Origin: Streptomyces sp. f51
GTDB taxonomy: Bacteria; Actinomycetota; Actinomycetes; Streptomycetales; Streptomycetaceae
Reading direction: 5' to 3'
Length of the DNA stretch: 64,000 nucleotides
Assembly: GCF_037940415.1 (NCBI RefSeq)
Contig: NZ_CP149798.1
Span: 5,985,001 to 6,049,000, forward strand
The translations under genes and the position numbers were made by a program. Under the pieces are notes generated by a model that saw nothing but the letters and a program-made list of their open reading frames with translations, made no database searches and was not told where the DNA came from. Positions 34,375 through 43,116 of the stretch are shown one piece after another (position 1 is the stretch's first letter; every line of letters begins with the position of its first letter).

Positions 34375-36891
34375 ATGTCGATGTCGTCGTACGGTTTCGG
34401 CTCGTCCGACCCCTTCGGTGAACTGCTGAACCGCTTCTTCGGGATGTCCCCCGCGTCCTCCCCGCCGGCGGTGCAGCGGGTACCCATCGGACGCCTGCTG
34501 ACCGAGTCGTCGCAGGAACTCCTGAACCTGGCCGCGCAGCGGGCCCAGCAGGACGGAACGTCCGACCTCGACACGGAGCACCTGCTGTGGGCCGCCACGA
34601 AGGTGGAACCCTCGCGCTCGCTGCTGGCCCGCGCGGAACTGGACCCCGACGCCCTCGCCGCGCAGCTCGCCGAGGTCCTCCCCCGGGAGAGCAGCGAACC
34701 GTCCTCGGAGCCGGGCCTGACCCCGGCCGCCAAACGGACCCTCGCCGCCGCGTACGCCCGCTCGCAGGCGGCCGGTGTGTCCTACATCGGACCCGAGCAC
34801 ATCCTCGCCGCCCTGCTCGGCGACGCCGACACCGGAGCCGCCCAGCTGCTGCGCGCCGACGGACAGGACGCGCAGAAGCTGGCCGGTCTCACGGAGCGGA
34901 CGGCACGACCCGAAGGCCGCCCCGCCGAGCCCGACAAGCCGGCCACGACCCTGGACGAGTTCGGCCGGGACCTGACGGAGGAGGCGAAGGCCGGCCGGCT
35001 CGACCCCGTCGTCGGACGCGCCGAGCAGATCGAGCAGACCATCGAGATCCTCTCGCGGCGCTCCAAGAACAACCCCGTGCTCATCGGGGAGCCGGGGGTC
35101 GGCAAGACCGCGATCGTCGAGGGCCTCGCGCAGCGCATCGTCTCCGGGGACGTCCCCGACACCCTCAAGGGCAAGCGGGTCGTCTCGCTCGACCTGTCCG
35201 GCATGGTGGCCGGAGCCCAGTACCGCGGACAGTTCGAGGAGCGGCTGAAGAAGGTCATCGAGGACGTCCAGGCGTCGGACGGGGAGATCGTCCTGTTCAT
35301 CGACGAACTGCACACGGTCGTCGGCGCGGGCGCGACGGGCGAGGGCTCGATGGACGCGGGCAACATGCTCAAGCCCGCGCTGGCCCGCGGAGAACTGCAC
35401 GTCGTGGGCGCGACCACCATCGACGAATACCGCAAGTACGTCGAGAAGGACGCCGCTCTCGAACGCCGCTTCCAGCCGGTGATGGTCCCGGAGCCGACGG
35501 TCGAGGAGACCGTACAGATCCTGGAGGGACTGCGGGACGCCTACGAGGCGCACCACCAGGTCCGCTTCGCCGACGGCGCCCTGGCCGCGGCGGCGGAACT
35601 GTCCGACCGCTACATCAGTGACCGGTTCCTGCCCGACAAGGCGATCGACGTGATGGACCAGGCGGGGGCCCGGGTGCGGCTGCGCAGCGCGAGCCGCTCG
35701 ACCGAGGCCGCCGAACGCGAGGACCGCATCGCGAAGCTGCGCCGCGAACGCGACCAGGCCGTGGCCGCCGAGGACTTCGAACGGGCCGGACAGCTCAAGG
35801 GGCACATCGCCGAGGCCGAGGGCGAGCTCGCGGGCATCGAGGAGCGGCGCGCCGGCGTCGTCTCGGTGACCGCGCGTGACATCGCGGACATCGTCTCCCG
35901 GCGCACCGGCATCCCCGTGTCCCAACTCACCGCCAGCGAGAAGGAGAAGCTCCTCAAGCTGGAGGAGGAGATGCACTCCCGGATCGTCGGCCAGGACGAG
36001 GCGGTCACCGCCGTCTCGCAGGCCGTGCGCCGGAACAGGGCCGGCATGGGCGACCCGAACCGCCCCGTGGGTTCCTTCCTCTTCCTCGGCCCCACCGGCG
36101 TGGGCAAGACGGAGCTGGCCAAGACCCTCGCCGAGCAGTTGTTCGGCGACGAGAACCGCATGATCCGCTTCGACATGAGCGAGTTCCAGGAGAAGCACAC
36201 GGTGGCCCGGCTCGTCGGCGCGCCTCCCGGATACGTCGGGTACGACGAGGCGGGGCAGCTGACCGAGAAGGTCCGCAGGCAGCCGTACAGCGTCGTGCTC
36301 TTCGACGAGGTGGAGAAGGCGCACCCCGATGTCTTCAACACGCTGCTCCAGATCCTCGACGACGGCCGTCTGACGGACGGTCAGGGCCGCACCGTCGACT
36401 TCCGGCACTGCGTCGTGATCATGACCTCCAACATCGGCGCGCACCGGATCCTGGACCACAAGGGCGATGTGTCCGATCTCAAGGACGCCTTGATGGACGA
36501 GCTGCGGACCCGGTTCCTGCCCGAGTTCCTGAACCGCATCGACGACATCATCATCTTCCACGGTCTGGACGAGGGCGATCTCGCCGAGATCGTCGAGCAC
36601 CTCCTGGGCCGGAGCGAGCGCCGGGTGCACGCGCAGGGCATGACGCTGGAGGTGACCGACGCGGCCAAGAAGCTGCTGGTCGCCCATGGTCATCAACCGG
36701 AGTTCGGTGCCCGCCCGTTGAGGCGCACGATCCAGACGGAACTGGACAACGGCATCGCGGAGCTCCTGCTCGGCGGCGAGGCCGAACCCGGCGACACGAT
36801 CGTCGCCGACGACCGGGACGGCTCCGTGGTGTGCACGGTGCGCACGGGGGCCCCGGGTGCGGGTGCCCCGGACGACGCACAAAGCGAGTAG
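34375..36891 (+). CDS. ClpC-like AAA+ unfoldase lacking the usual ClpP-docking loop
   Basis: An 838-residue Hsp100 protein. It has an N-domain with two Clp repeats (about 40-180), AAA-1 with Walker A GEPGVGKT (about 238-245) and VLFIDELHT, a UVR-like middle (about 453-485: RDQAVAAEDFERAGQLK), and AAA-2 with GPTGVGKT (572-579) and VVLFDEVEKAHP. Architecture and length are ClpC-like, without the long ClpB M-domain. In ClpC the stretch after TSN(L/I)G holds an LGF/VGF loop that binds ClpP; here residues 685-705 read SNIGAHRILDHKGDVSDLKD, with no such motif. It may act without ClpP. GGGAG precedes the ATG. No CIRCE element is visible in 34140-34374. Confidence 0.85.
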   Translation: MSMSSYGFGSSDPFGELLNRFFGMSPASSPPAVQRVPIGRLLTESSQELLNLAAQRAQQDGTSDLDTEHLLWAATKVEPSRSLLARAELDPDALAAQLAEVLPRESSEPSSEPGLTPAAKRTLAAAYARSQAAGVSYIGPEHILAALLGDADTGAAQLLRADGQDAQKLAGLTERTARPEGRPAEPDKPATTLDEFGRDLTEEAKAGRLDPVVGRAEQIEQTIEILSRRSKNNPVLIGEPGVGKTAIVEGLAQRIVSGDVPDTLKGKRVVSLDLSGMVAGAQYRGQFEERLKKVIEDVQASDGEIVLFIDELHTVVGAGATGEGSMDAGNMLKPALARGELHVVGATTIDEYRKYVEKDAALERRFQPVMVPEPTVEETVQILEGLRDAYEAHHQVRFADGALAAAAELSDRYISDRFLPDKAIDVMDQAGARVRLRSASRSTEAAEREDRIAKLRRERDQAVAAEDFERAGQLKGHIAEAEGELAGIEERRAGVVSVTARDIADIVSRRTGIPVSQLTASEKEKLLKLEEEMHSRIVGQDEAVTAVSQAVRRNRAGMGDPNRPVGSFLFLGPTGVGKTELAKTLAEQLFGDENRMIRFDMSEFQEKHTVARLVGAPPGYVGYDEAGQLTEKVRRQPYSVVLFDEVEKAHPDVFNTLLQILDDGRLTDGQGRTVDFRHCVVIMTSNIGAHRILDHKGDVSDLKDALMDELRTRFLPEFLNRIDDIIIFHGLDEGDLAEIVEHLLGRSERRVHAQGMTLEVTDAAKKLLVAHGHQPEFGARPLRRTIQTELDNGIAELLLGGEAEPGDTIVADDRDGSVVCTVRTGAPGAGAPDDAQSE

Positions 36892-36938
36892 CGACGTACG
36901 ACGAACGACGGGACGGAGGACTCCTGACACCGAGGACC

Positions 36939-36964
36939 TGCCCGGGCTCGCGAGACGCCGGGCA
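36939..36964 (+). terminator. Hairpin after the clpC-like gene
   Basis: TGCCCGG (36939-36945) pairs with CCGGGCA (36958-36964), and the loop contains the self-complementary CTCGCGAG. GTCGTTT follows. It lies 47 bases after the stop and 8 bases before the next gene's ribosome site, so a terminator or attenuator is likely. Confidence 0.5.
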
Positions 36965-36984
36965 GTCGTTTGAGGAGGCTGCGC

Positions 36985-37263
36985 ATGACGCACCACAAGT
37001 CCAACCGGGCTGTCGAAGGCGATCCGGAACACGCCCACAACAGGGGAATGCCCCTCCGGTGCGACGACGACGAACTCCACGCGCGGACGGTCCGCGAGCG
37101 GCGCGAAGCCGGTCTGCCCGCCGGGCCCGTGGACGACCCCGAGGCCGCCTACCGGCGGGAGCGCATGGAGATCGACCTGGAGGTGGGCGCGGGCCGGATC
37201 CCGACGGGCGACCTCACCCGGCGGAACCGGGCCCCCTACCCGCCCTCCAGCTACGGGGACTGA
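36985..37263 (+). CDS. Small hydrophilic protein of unknown function
   Basis: A 92-residue, strongly charged protein with no membrane segment or cysteine pair (one Cys in LRCDDDEL). It contains ERREAGLPAGPVDDPEAAYR and IPTGDLTRRNRAPYPPSSYG. I do not recognise the family. It is very likely real: GAGGAGG at 36972-36978 lies 6 bases before the ATG and codon use is normal. It follows the clpC-like gene by 93 bases with a hairpin between, and is convergent with the GreA-like gene. Confidence 0.7.
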   Translation: MTHHKSNRAVEGDPEHAHNRGMPLRCDDDELHARTVRERREAGLPAGPVDDPEAAYRRERMEIDLEVGAGRIPTGDLTRRNRAPYPPSSYGD

Positions 37264-37307
37264 CTCCTGGACGGGCCGGACAGGCCGGACAGAACCCGAC
37301 GGCAGTC

Positions 37308-37772
37308 CTAGCCGTCCAGGGAGACCACGACCGCGCTCCGGGGGCCGTCGGGCGCCTCGAAGTCAACGGTGTCCCCGGCGCGGTGCCCGAGGAGGGCGCG
37401 GCCGAGCGGACTGTCGGCCGTGACGAGGGTCCGGTCCAGCACGGCGGCGCCCTCGCCGATCTGCACGGTGTCCGTCGTGCCGTCCGAGAACCGGACGGTG
37501 ACGGTGCTGCCCACGCCGACCATGTCGGTGGGCGGCGGACCCGCCAGGTCGGCCTGGGAGAGCCGCGTGGTGATCCGAGTGATCCGGTCGTCCAGGCGCC
37601 GCAGATCGTCCGCGCGCTGCAACTCGTCCGCGGCGTCGGCCTGGTCGCCCACTTCCGCGTCGGAGTCCCGCAGCGTCGCCGCGACCGTTCCGCGTTCGGT
37701 GCGCAGGTCGGCGAGTTCCTGCTCGAGTGCCTGGCGGGCGGCCTCGCTGATCGGTGCCGGTTCGCTGGACAT
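37308..37772 (-). CDS. GreA/GreB-family transcription elongation factor-like protein
   Basis: A 154-residue protein with the Gre layout: an N-terminal helical coiled coil (ISEAARQALEQELADLRTER, then ELQRADDLRRLDDRITRITTRL) and a C-terminal FKBP-like globular domain (VGVGSTVTVRFSDGTTDTVQ, ADSPLGRALLGHRAGDTVDF). The two acidic residues at a Gre coiled-coil tip may be in RDSDAEVGDQ. Gre factors rescue backtracked RNA polymerase; short actinobacterial relatives may be Gre-like rather than true GreA. GGAG precedes ATG 37772. The 181-base gap to bL37 carries a tandem GCTTAAGAGT/GCTTAAGAGC at 37841-37860. Confidence 0.82.
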   Translation of the reverse strand: MSSEPAPISEAARQALEQELADLRTERGTVAATLRDSDAEVGDQADAADELQRADDLRRLDDRITRITTRLSQADLAGPPPTDMVGVGSTVTVRFSDGTTDTVQIGEGAAVLDRTLVTADSPLGRALLGHRAGDTVDFEAPDGPRSAVVVSLDG

Positions 37773-37941
37773 ACCTGCTCCTCGGGGTGTGGGAGGTGAG
37801 TCGAATCGGGGCGCTATCAGCATATCCGTGCGCTTGTGCGGCTTAAGAGTGCTTAAGAGCCGGATCGCGACGCCTTGGGATGTGTGGAATCGTGGGTCAC
37901 CGGAGTTCAGGACGCCCCGCGCCGTCCTGCGAGTGCCAGTG

Positions 37942-37949
37942 AGGGAGGT
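37942..37949 (+). promoter_or_regulatory. Strong ribosome-binding site of the bL37 gene
   Basis: AGGGAGGT lies 4 bases before ATG 37954 and is among the best Shine-Dalgarno sequences in the window. It is the main evidence that this 25-codon frame is translated. Confidence 0.7.
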
Positions 37950-37953
37950 CCCC

Positions 37954-38031
37954 ATGTCCTCGAAGCGACGCCGGAAGAAGAAGGGCCGCCGCAAGCACGC
38001 CGCGAACCACGGACGACGACCCCAGTGCTAG
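37954..38031 (+). CDS. 50S ribosomal protein bL37
   Basis: A 25-residue, extremely basic peptide: MSSKRRRKKKGRRKHAANHG followed by RRPQC. It aligns well with the 24-residue mycobacterial ribosomal protein bL37 (pattern RKKxxRKHxxANHGKRP), a late-discovered actinobacterial large-subunit protein that lies against 23S rRNA. Eleven or more residues are Lys or Arg. The ribosome site is excellent. It is too short for most gene finders. The next gene, a YdeP-type oxidoreductase, starts only 4 bases after its stop, so the two may share a transcript. The identity is from remembered similarity, not a search. Confidence 0.8.
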   Translation: MSSKRRRKKKGRRKHAANHGRRPQC

Positions 38032-38035
38032 CTCG

Positions 38036-40366
38036 GTGAGACTCTTGAACGCATCCCAGAACGGACAGGACGGACAGGACGGCCGGACGCCCCACGTAGG
38101 GCCCGACCCACGGGGCGAACCCGAATTCCATCCGTACCACCACCCGGCCGCCGGCTGGGGTGCGGCCAAGAGCGTGGGCCAGTTCCTGGTGCGCGAACGC
38201 ACCCTCGTGGACGGCCCCCGCGCGATCATGCGCATGAACCACGAGAGGACGGGCTTCGACTGCCCCGGATGCGCCTGGCCCGACGACAACAAGGGCCTGC
38301 ACCTGGACATCTGCGAGAACGGCATCAAGCACGTCACCTGGGAGATGACCGGCAAGCGGGTCGGCCGCGAGTTCTTCGCCGCGCACTCGGTGACCGAGCT
38401 GTCCGGCTGGAGCGACTACGACCTGGAGGACCAGGGCCGGCTGACCGAACCGATGGTCTACGACCCGGAGTCGGACCACTACGTGCCGATCAGCTGGCGC
38501 GACGCCTTCGAACTCGCCGGGCGCACCCTGCGCGAACTCGACGATCCCGGCCAGGCGTCCTTCTACACCTCGGGCCGTCTGGGCAACGAGGCCACGTTCC
38601 TCTACCAGTTGCTCGCCCGCGAACTGGGCACCAACAACCTGCCCGACTGCTCGAACATGTGCCACGAGGCCAGCGGCCGGGCCCTTCAGGCCTCGCTCGG
38701 CACCGGCAAGGGGACCGCCGACCTCGTGGACTGGGAGACCACCGACGCCCTGTTCATCATGGGCGTCAACGCGGCCTCCAACGCGCCCAGGATGCTCACC
38801 GCCCTGGCCGAGGCCTACCACCGCGGCGCCCAGATCGTGCACATCAACCCGCTGGTCGAGGCGGCCGCCACCCGGACCATCGTCCCGCACGACTTCACGG
38901 ACATGGCCGTGTTCAAGTCCACCCGGACCAGCACCCTGAACCTCCAGCCGCGCATCGGCGGCGACATGGCGCTGATCCGGGGCATGGCCAAGGCGATCCT
39001 GGAGCAGTCCGAGACCGATCCCAAGGCCCTGGACCAGGAGTTCATCGACCGGCACACGGCGTACTTCGACAAGTACCGCGCGGTGTGCGAGGCCACCTCG
39101 TGGGACGCGATCGAGCTCCAGTCGGGGATCGCCAGGGACGGCATCCTCAAGGCGGCCCGCGTGTACCGCGACGCCGACCGCTCCATCATCAGCTGGTGCC
39201 TCGGTGTCACCCAGCACGAGCACGGCGTCGACACCGTGCGCGAGATCGTCAACCTCCTTCTGCTGCGCGGCAATCTGGGCCGCGAGGGTGCCGGTCCCTC
39301 GCCGGTGCGCGGCCACAGCAACGTCCAGGGGAACCGGACGTGCGGCATCGACCACCGGCCCAGCGGAGAGTTCCTCGACCGGCTCGGCGAGGTCTGCGGG
39401 ATCGACCCGCCCCGCGAGAACGGCAAGGACACCATCGCCACCATCCGGGCCATGCACGGCGGCGACGTGAAGGTGTTCGTCGGCATGGGAGGCAACTTCG
39501 CCCTCGCCGCGCCCGACACCCCGTACACCTACGCGGCCCTGCGCAACTGCGACCTCACCGTCCAGGTGAGCACCAAGCTCAACCGCAGCCATCTCGTGCA
39601 CGGCCGCCGGGCGCTCATCCTCCCGTGTCTGGGCCGGACCGAGAAGGACCACCAGCGCGGCGGCGTCCAGAGCACCTCGGTCGAGGACTCGATGAGCATG
39701 GTCCATCTGTCCGTCGGCATGAAGCGGCCCGCCTCGAAGGACCTGCTGTCCGAACCCGCGATCATCGCGGGCATCGCGCGCGCCGCGCTCCCGGACAGCG
39801 GCACCCCCTGGGAGTGGTACATCGAGGACTACGACCGCATCCGCGACACGATGGCCCGGGTCCTCGACGGGTTCGAGGACTGCAACCGGCGGGTGCGCCT
39901 GCCGCTCGGGTTCCGCATCAAACAGCCCGCCCGCGAACTGGTCTTCCTCACCCCCTCGGGCCTGGCCGAGTTCTCCGCCGCGCCCCTGCCCGACGTCGTG
40001 CCCGCCCCCGGCACCCTGGCGCTCGGCACCATGCGTTCGCACGACCAGTGGAACACCACGATCTACTCGGACAACGACCGCTACCGGGGCATCAAGAACC
40101 TGCGCACGCTGGTCTTCATGAACGAGGACGACATGCGCGAACGCGGCATCTCCGAGTTCACCCCGGTCCACATCGTCAGCACCGCCAAGGACGGCAGCCA
40201 CCGTGAACTCGACGGCTATCTGGCCATCCCCTACGACATTCCCCGCGGCTGCGCGGCCGGCTACATGCCGGAGATGAACGTCCTCTGCGCGATCGGCGAC
40301 TACAGCCTCCAGAGCGACCAGCCGTTGATGAAACACGTCAACGTCACCATCGAGCCGTCCCGTTGA
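38036..40366 (+). CDS. FdhF/YdeP-family molybdopterin oxidoreductase
   Basis: A 776-residue molybdopterin enzyme of the formate-dehydrogenase-alpha-like YdeP family. An iron-sulfur type N-terminus FDCPGCAWPDD...CENG is followed by the MopB domains: FYTSGRLGNEATFLYQLLAR, NLPDCSNMCHEASGRALQAS, LLLRGNLGREGAGPSPVRGH, MGGNFALAAPDTPYTY, and a molybdopterin-dinucleotide domain near the end (GTLALGTMRSHDQWNTTIYS). Cys in SNMCHEASG fits the molybdenum ligand position. E. coli YdeP is linked to acid resistance; the reaction is unknown. The start is GTG 38036 or, with better spacing from GGTGAG, TTG 38045. Confidence 0.87.
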   Translation: MRLLNASQNGQDGQDGRTPHVGPDPRGEPEFHPYHHPAAGWGAAKSVGQFLVRERTLVDGPRAIMRMNHERTGFDCPGCAWPDDNKGLHLDICENGIKHVTWEMTGKRVGREFFAAHSVTELSGWSDYDLEDQGRLTEPMVYDPESDHYVPISWRDAFELAGRTLRELDDPGQASFYTSGRLGNEATFLYQLLARELGTNNLPDCSNMCHEASGRALQASLGTGKGTADLVDWETTDALFIMGVNAASNAPRMLTALAEAYHRGAQIVHINPLVEAAATRTIVPHDFTDMAVFKSTRTSTLNLQPRIGGDMALIRGMAKAILEQSETDPKALDQEFIDRHTAYFDKYRAVCEATSWDAIELQSGIARDGILKAARVYRDADRSIISWCLGVTQHEHGVDTVREIVNLLLLRGNLGREGAGPSPVRGHSNVQGNRTCGIDHRPSGEFLDRLGEVCGIDPPRENGKDTIATIRAMHGGDVKVFVGMGGNFALAAPDTPYTYAALRNCDLTVQVSTKLNRSHLVHGRRALILPCLGRTEKDHQRGGVQSTSVEDSMSMVHLSVGMKRPASKDLLSEPAIIAGIARAALPDSGTPWEWYIEDYDRIRDTMARVLDGFEDCNRRVRLPLGFRIKQPARELVFLTPSGLAEFSAAPLPDVVPAPGTLALGTMRSHDQWNTTIYSDNDRYRGIKNLRTLVFMNEDDMRERGISEFTPVHIVSTAKDGSHRELDGYLAIPYDIPRGCAAGYMPEMNVLCAIGDYSLQSDQPLMKHVNVTIEPSR

Positions 40367-40385
40367 GATTTCGCGAAGTGTTGAC

Positions 40386-40406
40386 CCGCCGTCCGGCCGA
40401 CGGCGG
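40386..40406 (+). terminator. Hairpin after the ydeP-like gene
   Basis: CCGCCGTC (40386-40393), loop CGGCC, GACGGCGG (40399-40406) give a perfect 8-bp stem 19 bases after the stop codon, upstream of the PAP2 gene. Probable intrinsic terminator without a T run. Confidence 0.6.
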
Positions 40407-40483
40407 TGTCGCCCGAGGACTTCGTTGGCTAGGGTGACAAAGGCTCGCGCGCGGGCCTAATCGGACACAACGGGGGTGCGTCA

Positions 40484-41224
40484 GTGGGGAGTTGGCGTCA
40501 GGCGCAAGCCTCCGCGTTACCCCCGCGGCTCCGCGTGCGGCTCGGGTCCACCGCCGTCATCGCCGCCCTCGTGGTCCTCGTGCTCGGGTTCCTGTACGCC
40601 GGTGACCGCACGCCAGGACCGCTGGACGCGCGCCTCGGGACGGAGGCGTACGGCATCGGCTCGCCCTGGCGGAACGTCGCCCTGACCCTGGACTTCCTGG
40701 GGGAGCCGGTGGGCTCGGTGGCCCTGGTGACGGCCCTGGTCGCGGCCTTCCTGCTCCACGGCCGCCGGCGCGCCGCCGTACTCGTCGTCGCCGGCCCCAC
40801 CCTGGCCGTGGGGACGGCGACGCTCCTCAAGTCCCTGGTGGGACGCACCATTCACGGCGACAACCTGTCCTACCCGAGCGGGCACACCGCCTTCGCCACC
40901 ACGATCGCCCTCGTGGTGGCGCTGACCCCGGCCGGCCGCCCCGGACTCGGCAGGACGGCCGCCCTGTCACTCGTGCTCACGGCGGCGCTGGCCGCCGGGG
41001 CCGCCATGGGCTGGGCGGAGGTGGCCCTCGGCGCGCACTACCCGACCGACGCCCTGGGCGGCTGGTGCACCGGACTCGCGGTGCTACCGGCCACCGCGTG
41101 GCTGGTCGACCGCACGGCCGACCGGATCACCGACCGCGGCCGACGGGCCGAACGGCCCTCGCACCGGAGACCGGACCGGAGTGCCGAGCGCATGGCCGAC
41201 GCCGGGCGCGGGGAGCGGGGCTGA
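40484..41224 (+). CDS. PAP2-family membrane phosphatase
   Basis: A 246-residue membrane protein with about six helices and the three PAP2 motifs: KSLVGR, PSGHTAFA and GAHYPTDALGGW. It removes phosphate from lipid phosphates such as phosphatidate or undecaprenyl pyrophosphate on the outer face of the membrane. The GTG start has GGGGGTG 5-6 bases upstream. The C-terminal tail is Arg/Asp-rich. It ends 7 bases before the convergent end of the polysaccharide cluster; recycling of the lipid carrier for that pathway is possible, but position alone is weak evidence. Confidence 0.9.
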   Translation: MGSWRQAQASALPPRLRVRLGSTAVIAALVVLVLGFLYAGDRTPGPLDARLGTEAYGIGSPWRNVALTLDFLGEPVGSVALVTALVAAFLLHGRRRAAVLVVAGPTLAVGTATLLKSLVGRTIHGDNLSYPSGHTAFATTIALVVALTPAGRPGLGRTAALSLVLTAALAAGAAMGWAEVALGAHYPTDALGGWCTGLAVLPATAWLVDRTADRITDRGRRAERPSHRRPDRSAERMADAGRGERG

Positions 41225-41231
41225 CGTCATG

Positions 41232-42557
41232 TCACACCGAGCGGCGGAACACCGGCTTCACCGGCCGTCCGGCCAGCCAGGGTGTGGGGTCGCCGGCGTC
41301 CAGTGCCTTGCGGTACACCGCGCAGGCCTCGGCCACCACGTCCACGGTGTGATCGATGTCGGCGTCGGTGAGCGCGCTGCTCACCACGAACGACGGGGCC
41401 AGCACCCCGCCCGCGAGGAGCCGCCGCAGGAACAGGGTGCGGTACTCCTGCGACGGCTGCCCGTTCTCGTCGAGCGTGGCGAAGACCAGGTTGCTGGCCC
41501 GGCCCCGGACGACGATGTGGTCGCCGACGCCCATGGTCGCCGCGGCCTCGCGGACACCTGCGGCCAGCCGATCCCCGAGGCTGTGCAGCCGAGCGGTGAC
41601 CCCCTCCTCGACATAGGTCGTGAGCACGGCCGTCGCGGCGGCCAGCGAGTGCGTCTCCGCGCCGTGCGTGGTGGACAGCAGGAACACCCGGTCACCGGAG
41701 TGACGCAGCCCGCCCAGCTCCATCAGCTCGCGGCGCCCGGCCAGCGCGGAGACGGCGAATCCGTTGCCCAGCGCCTTGCCGAACGTGGAGAGGTCGGGCA
41801 CGACGCCGTACAGGCCCTGGGCGCCCGCCTCGGACCAGCGGAAGCCGGTGATCATCTCGTCGAAGACCAGCACACAGCCGTACCGGTCGGCCAGTTCGCG
41901 CAGGCCGGCGAGATAGCCGGGCGGGGGCTCGGTGTGGGTGGCGGGTTCGAGGACCAGACAGGCGACGTCGTCGGGATACCGGGCGAGAAGCTCCTCCGTG
42001 GCCGCCAGATCCCCGTAGGGGAACGTCACGGTCAGCTCGTTGGTCGCCGCCGGAATGCCGGCGGACATCGGCGTGGTGCCGATGAACCAGTCGTCCACCG
42101 AGAAGAACGGATGGTCGGCGCACAGGGCCACCCGCGTGCGCCCGGTGGCGGCGCGGGCGAGCCGCACCGCCGCGGTGGTGGCGTCCGAGCCGTTCTTCGC
42201 GAACTTCACCATCTCGGCGGTCGGCACCGTGGCGAGGAAGCGTTCCGCGGCCTCGACCTCCAGGATCGAGGGCCGCACGAAGTTGCTGCCGCGGTCCAGC
42301 TCCCGCCGCGCCGCCTCGACCACGCGCGGGTGGGCGTGACCGAGGCTGACCGACCGCAGGCCGGAGCCGTACTCGATGTAGCGGTTCCCGTCGACGTCCC
42401 ACACGTGGGCACCGTTGCCGTGGCTGATGACCGGGGCCAGGTTGTCGGGATACTGGTCGTCGCCCTTGGCGTACGTGTGCGCGCCACCGGGAATCATGGC
42501 GTGCAGTCGCTCGTTGGCCCTCCGCGAGAGGGGAAGGGTGAGCTCTTCGGTGTCCAC
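41232..42557 (-). CDS. Class III PLP aminotransferase (glutamate-1-semialdehyde aminomutase-like)
   Basis: A 441-residue fold-type I PLP enzyme. The head PGGAHTYAKGDDQYPDNLAP resembles glutamate-1-semialdehyde 2,1-aminomutases, ENGxDAT-like NGSDATTAAVRLARA binds cofactor phosphate, VFDEMITGFRWSEAG holds the PLP Asp, and STFGKALGNGF holds the Schiff-base Lys. It is the last gene of the polysaccharide array, 7 bases after the epimerase, with GAGGTC before its GTG start. In this setting it more likely installs an amino group on a sugar or makes an amino-acid substituent than serves heme synthesis. That assignment is inference. Confidence 0.85.
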   Translation of the reverse strand: MDTEELTLPLSRRANERLHAMIPGGAHTYAKGDDQYPDNLAPVISHGNGAHVWDVDGNRYIEYGSGLRSVSLGHAHPRVVEAARRELDRGSNFVRPSILEVEAAERFLATVPTAEMVKFAKNGSDATTAAVRLARAATGRTRVALCADHPFFSVDDWFIGTTPMSAGIPAATNELTVTFPYGDLAATEELLARYPDDVACLVLEPATHTEPPPGYLAGLRELADRYGCVLVFDEMITGFRWSEAGAQGLYGVVPDLSTFGKALGNGFAVSALAGRRELMELGGLRHSGDRVFLLSTTHGAETHSLAAATAVLTTYVEEGVTARLHSLGDRLAAGVREAAATMGVGDHIVVRGRASNLVFATLDENGQPSQEYRTLFLRRLLAGGVLAPSFVVSSALTDADIDHTVDVVAEACAVYRKALDAGDPTPWLAGRPVKPVFRRSV

Positions 42558-42564
42558 GCGGACC

Positions 42565-43116
42565 TCAACTCTCTTCGTGCTTCAGGACCTCGGCGAGGCT
42601 CGGTGCCTCCCGGTCCCTTTTTGACATCGATGTGACCGGCAGCGGCCAGGGAACGGCGAGCTCCGGGTCGTCGAAGGCGATCGTCACGTCCTCGGCCGGA
42701 TCATGGGGGCGGTCGATCCGGTACGAGGTGTCGGCGGTGTCGGTCAGCGCCTGGAAGCCGTGCGCGCACCCCGCCGGGATGTAGAGGGTCACCTGCGTCT
42801 CGCCGGACAGCTCGAACGTGGCCACGTTGCGGTACGTCGGCGAGTCCGCCCGCAGGTCCACGACCACGTCGAAGATCCGGCCCGACGAGCACCGCACCAG
42901 CTTGGCCTCGCCGGCGCCGGAGCGCAGATGCAGACCGCGCAGCACGCCCTTGACCGAGCGGGACAGGCTGTCCTGGACGAAGGCGTACGGGTCGAGGCCC
43001 ACCGAGCGGACCACGTCGATGTCGAACGTGCGGCAGAAGAAGCCGCGTTCGTCGGCGTACGGAGTCGGCTCGAAGAGGTACGCGCCGGCGATCGCCTGGA
43101 CCTCGGTCGCTTTCAT
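42565..43116 (-). CDS. dTDP-4-dehydrorhamnose 3,5-epimerase-like protein
   Basis: A 183-residue RmlC-type cupin, the normal family length. It has FVQDSLSRSVKGVLRGLHLR with the catalytic His of RGLH, VVDLRADSPTY, and YIPAGCAHGFQALTDTADTSYRI, whose Tyr may be the second catalytic residue. RmlC enzymes epimerise C3 and C5 of 4-keto-6-deoxy sugars, so a deoxyhexose is expected in the glycan. No rmlA, rmlB or rmlD is in the window. It overlaps the pyruvyltransferase gene by 4 bases (ATGA). The substrate nucleotide sugar could equally be CDP-linked. Confidence 0.88.
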   Translation of the reverse strand: MKATEVQAIAGAYLFEPTPYADERGFFCRTFDIDVVRSVGLDPYAFVQDSLSRSVKGVLRGLHLRSGAGEAKLVRCSSGRIFDVVVDLRADSPTYRNVATFELSGETQVTLYIPAGCAHGFQALTDTADTSYRIDRPHDPAEDVTIAFDDPELAVPWPLPVTSMSKRDREAPSLAEVLKHEES

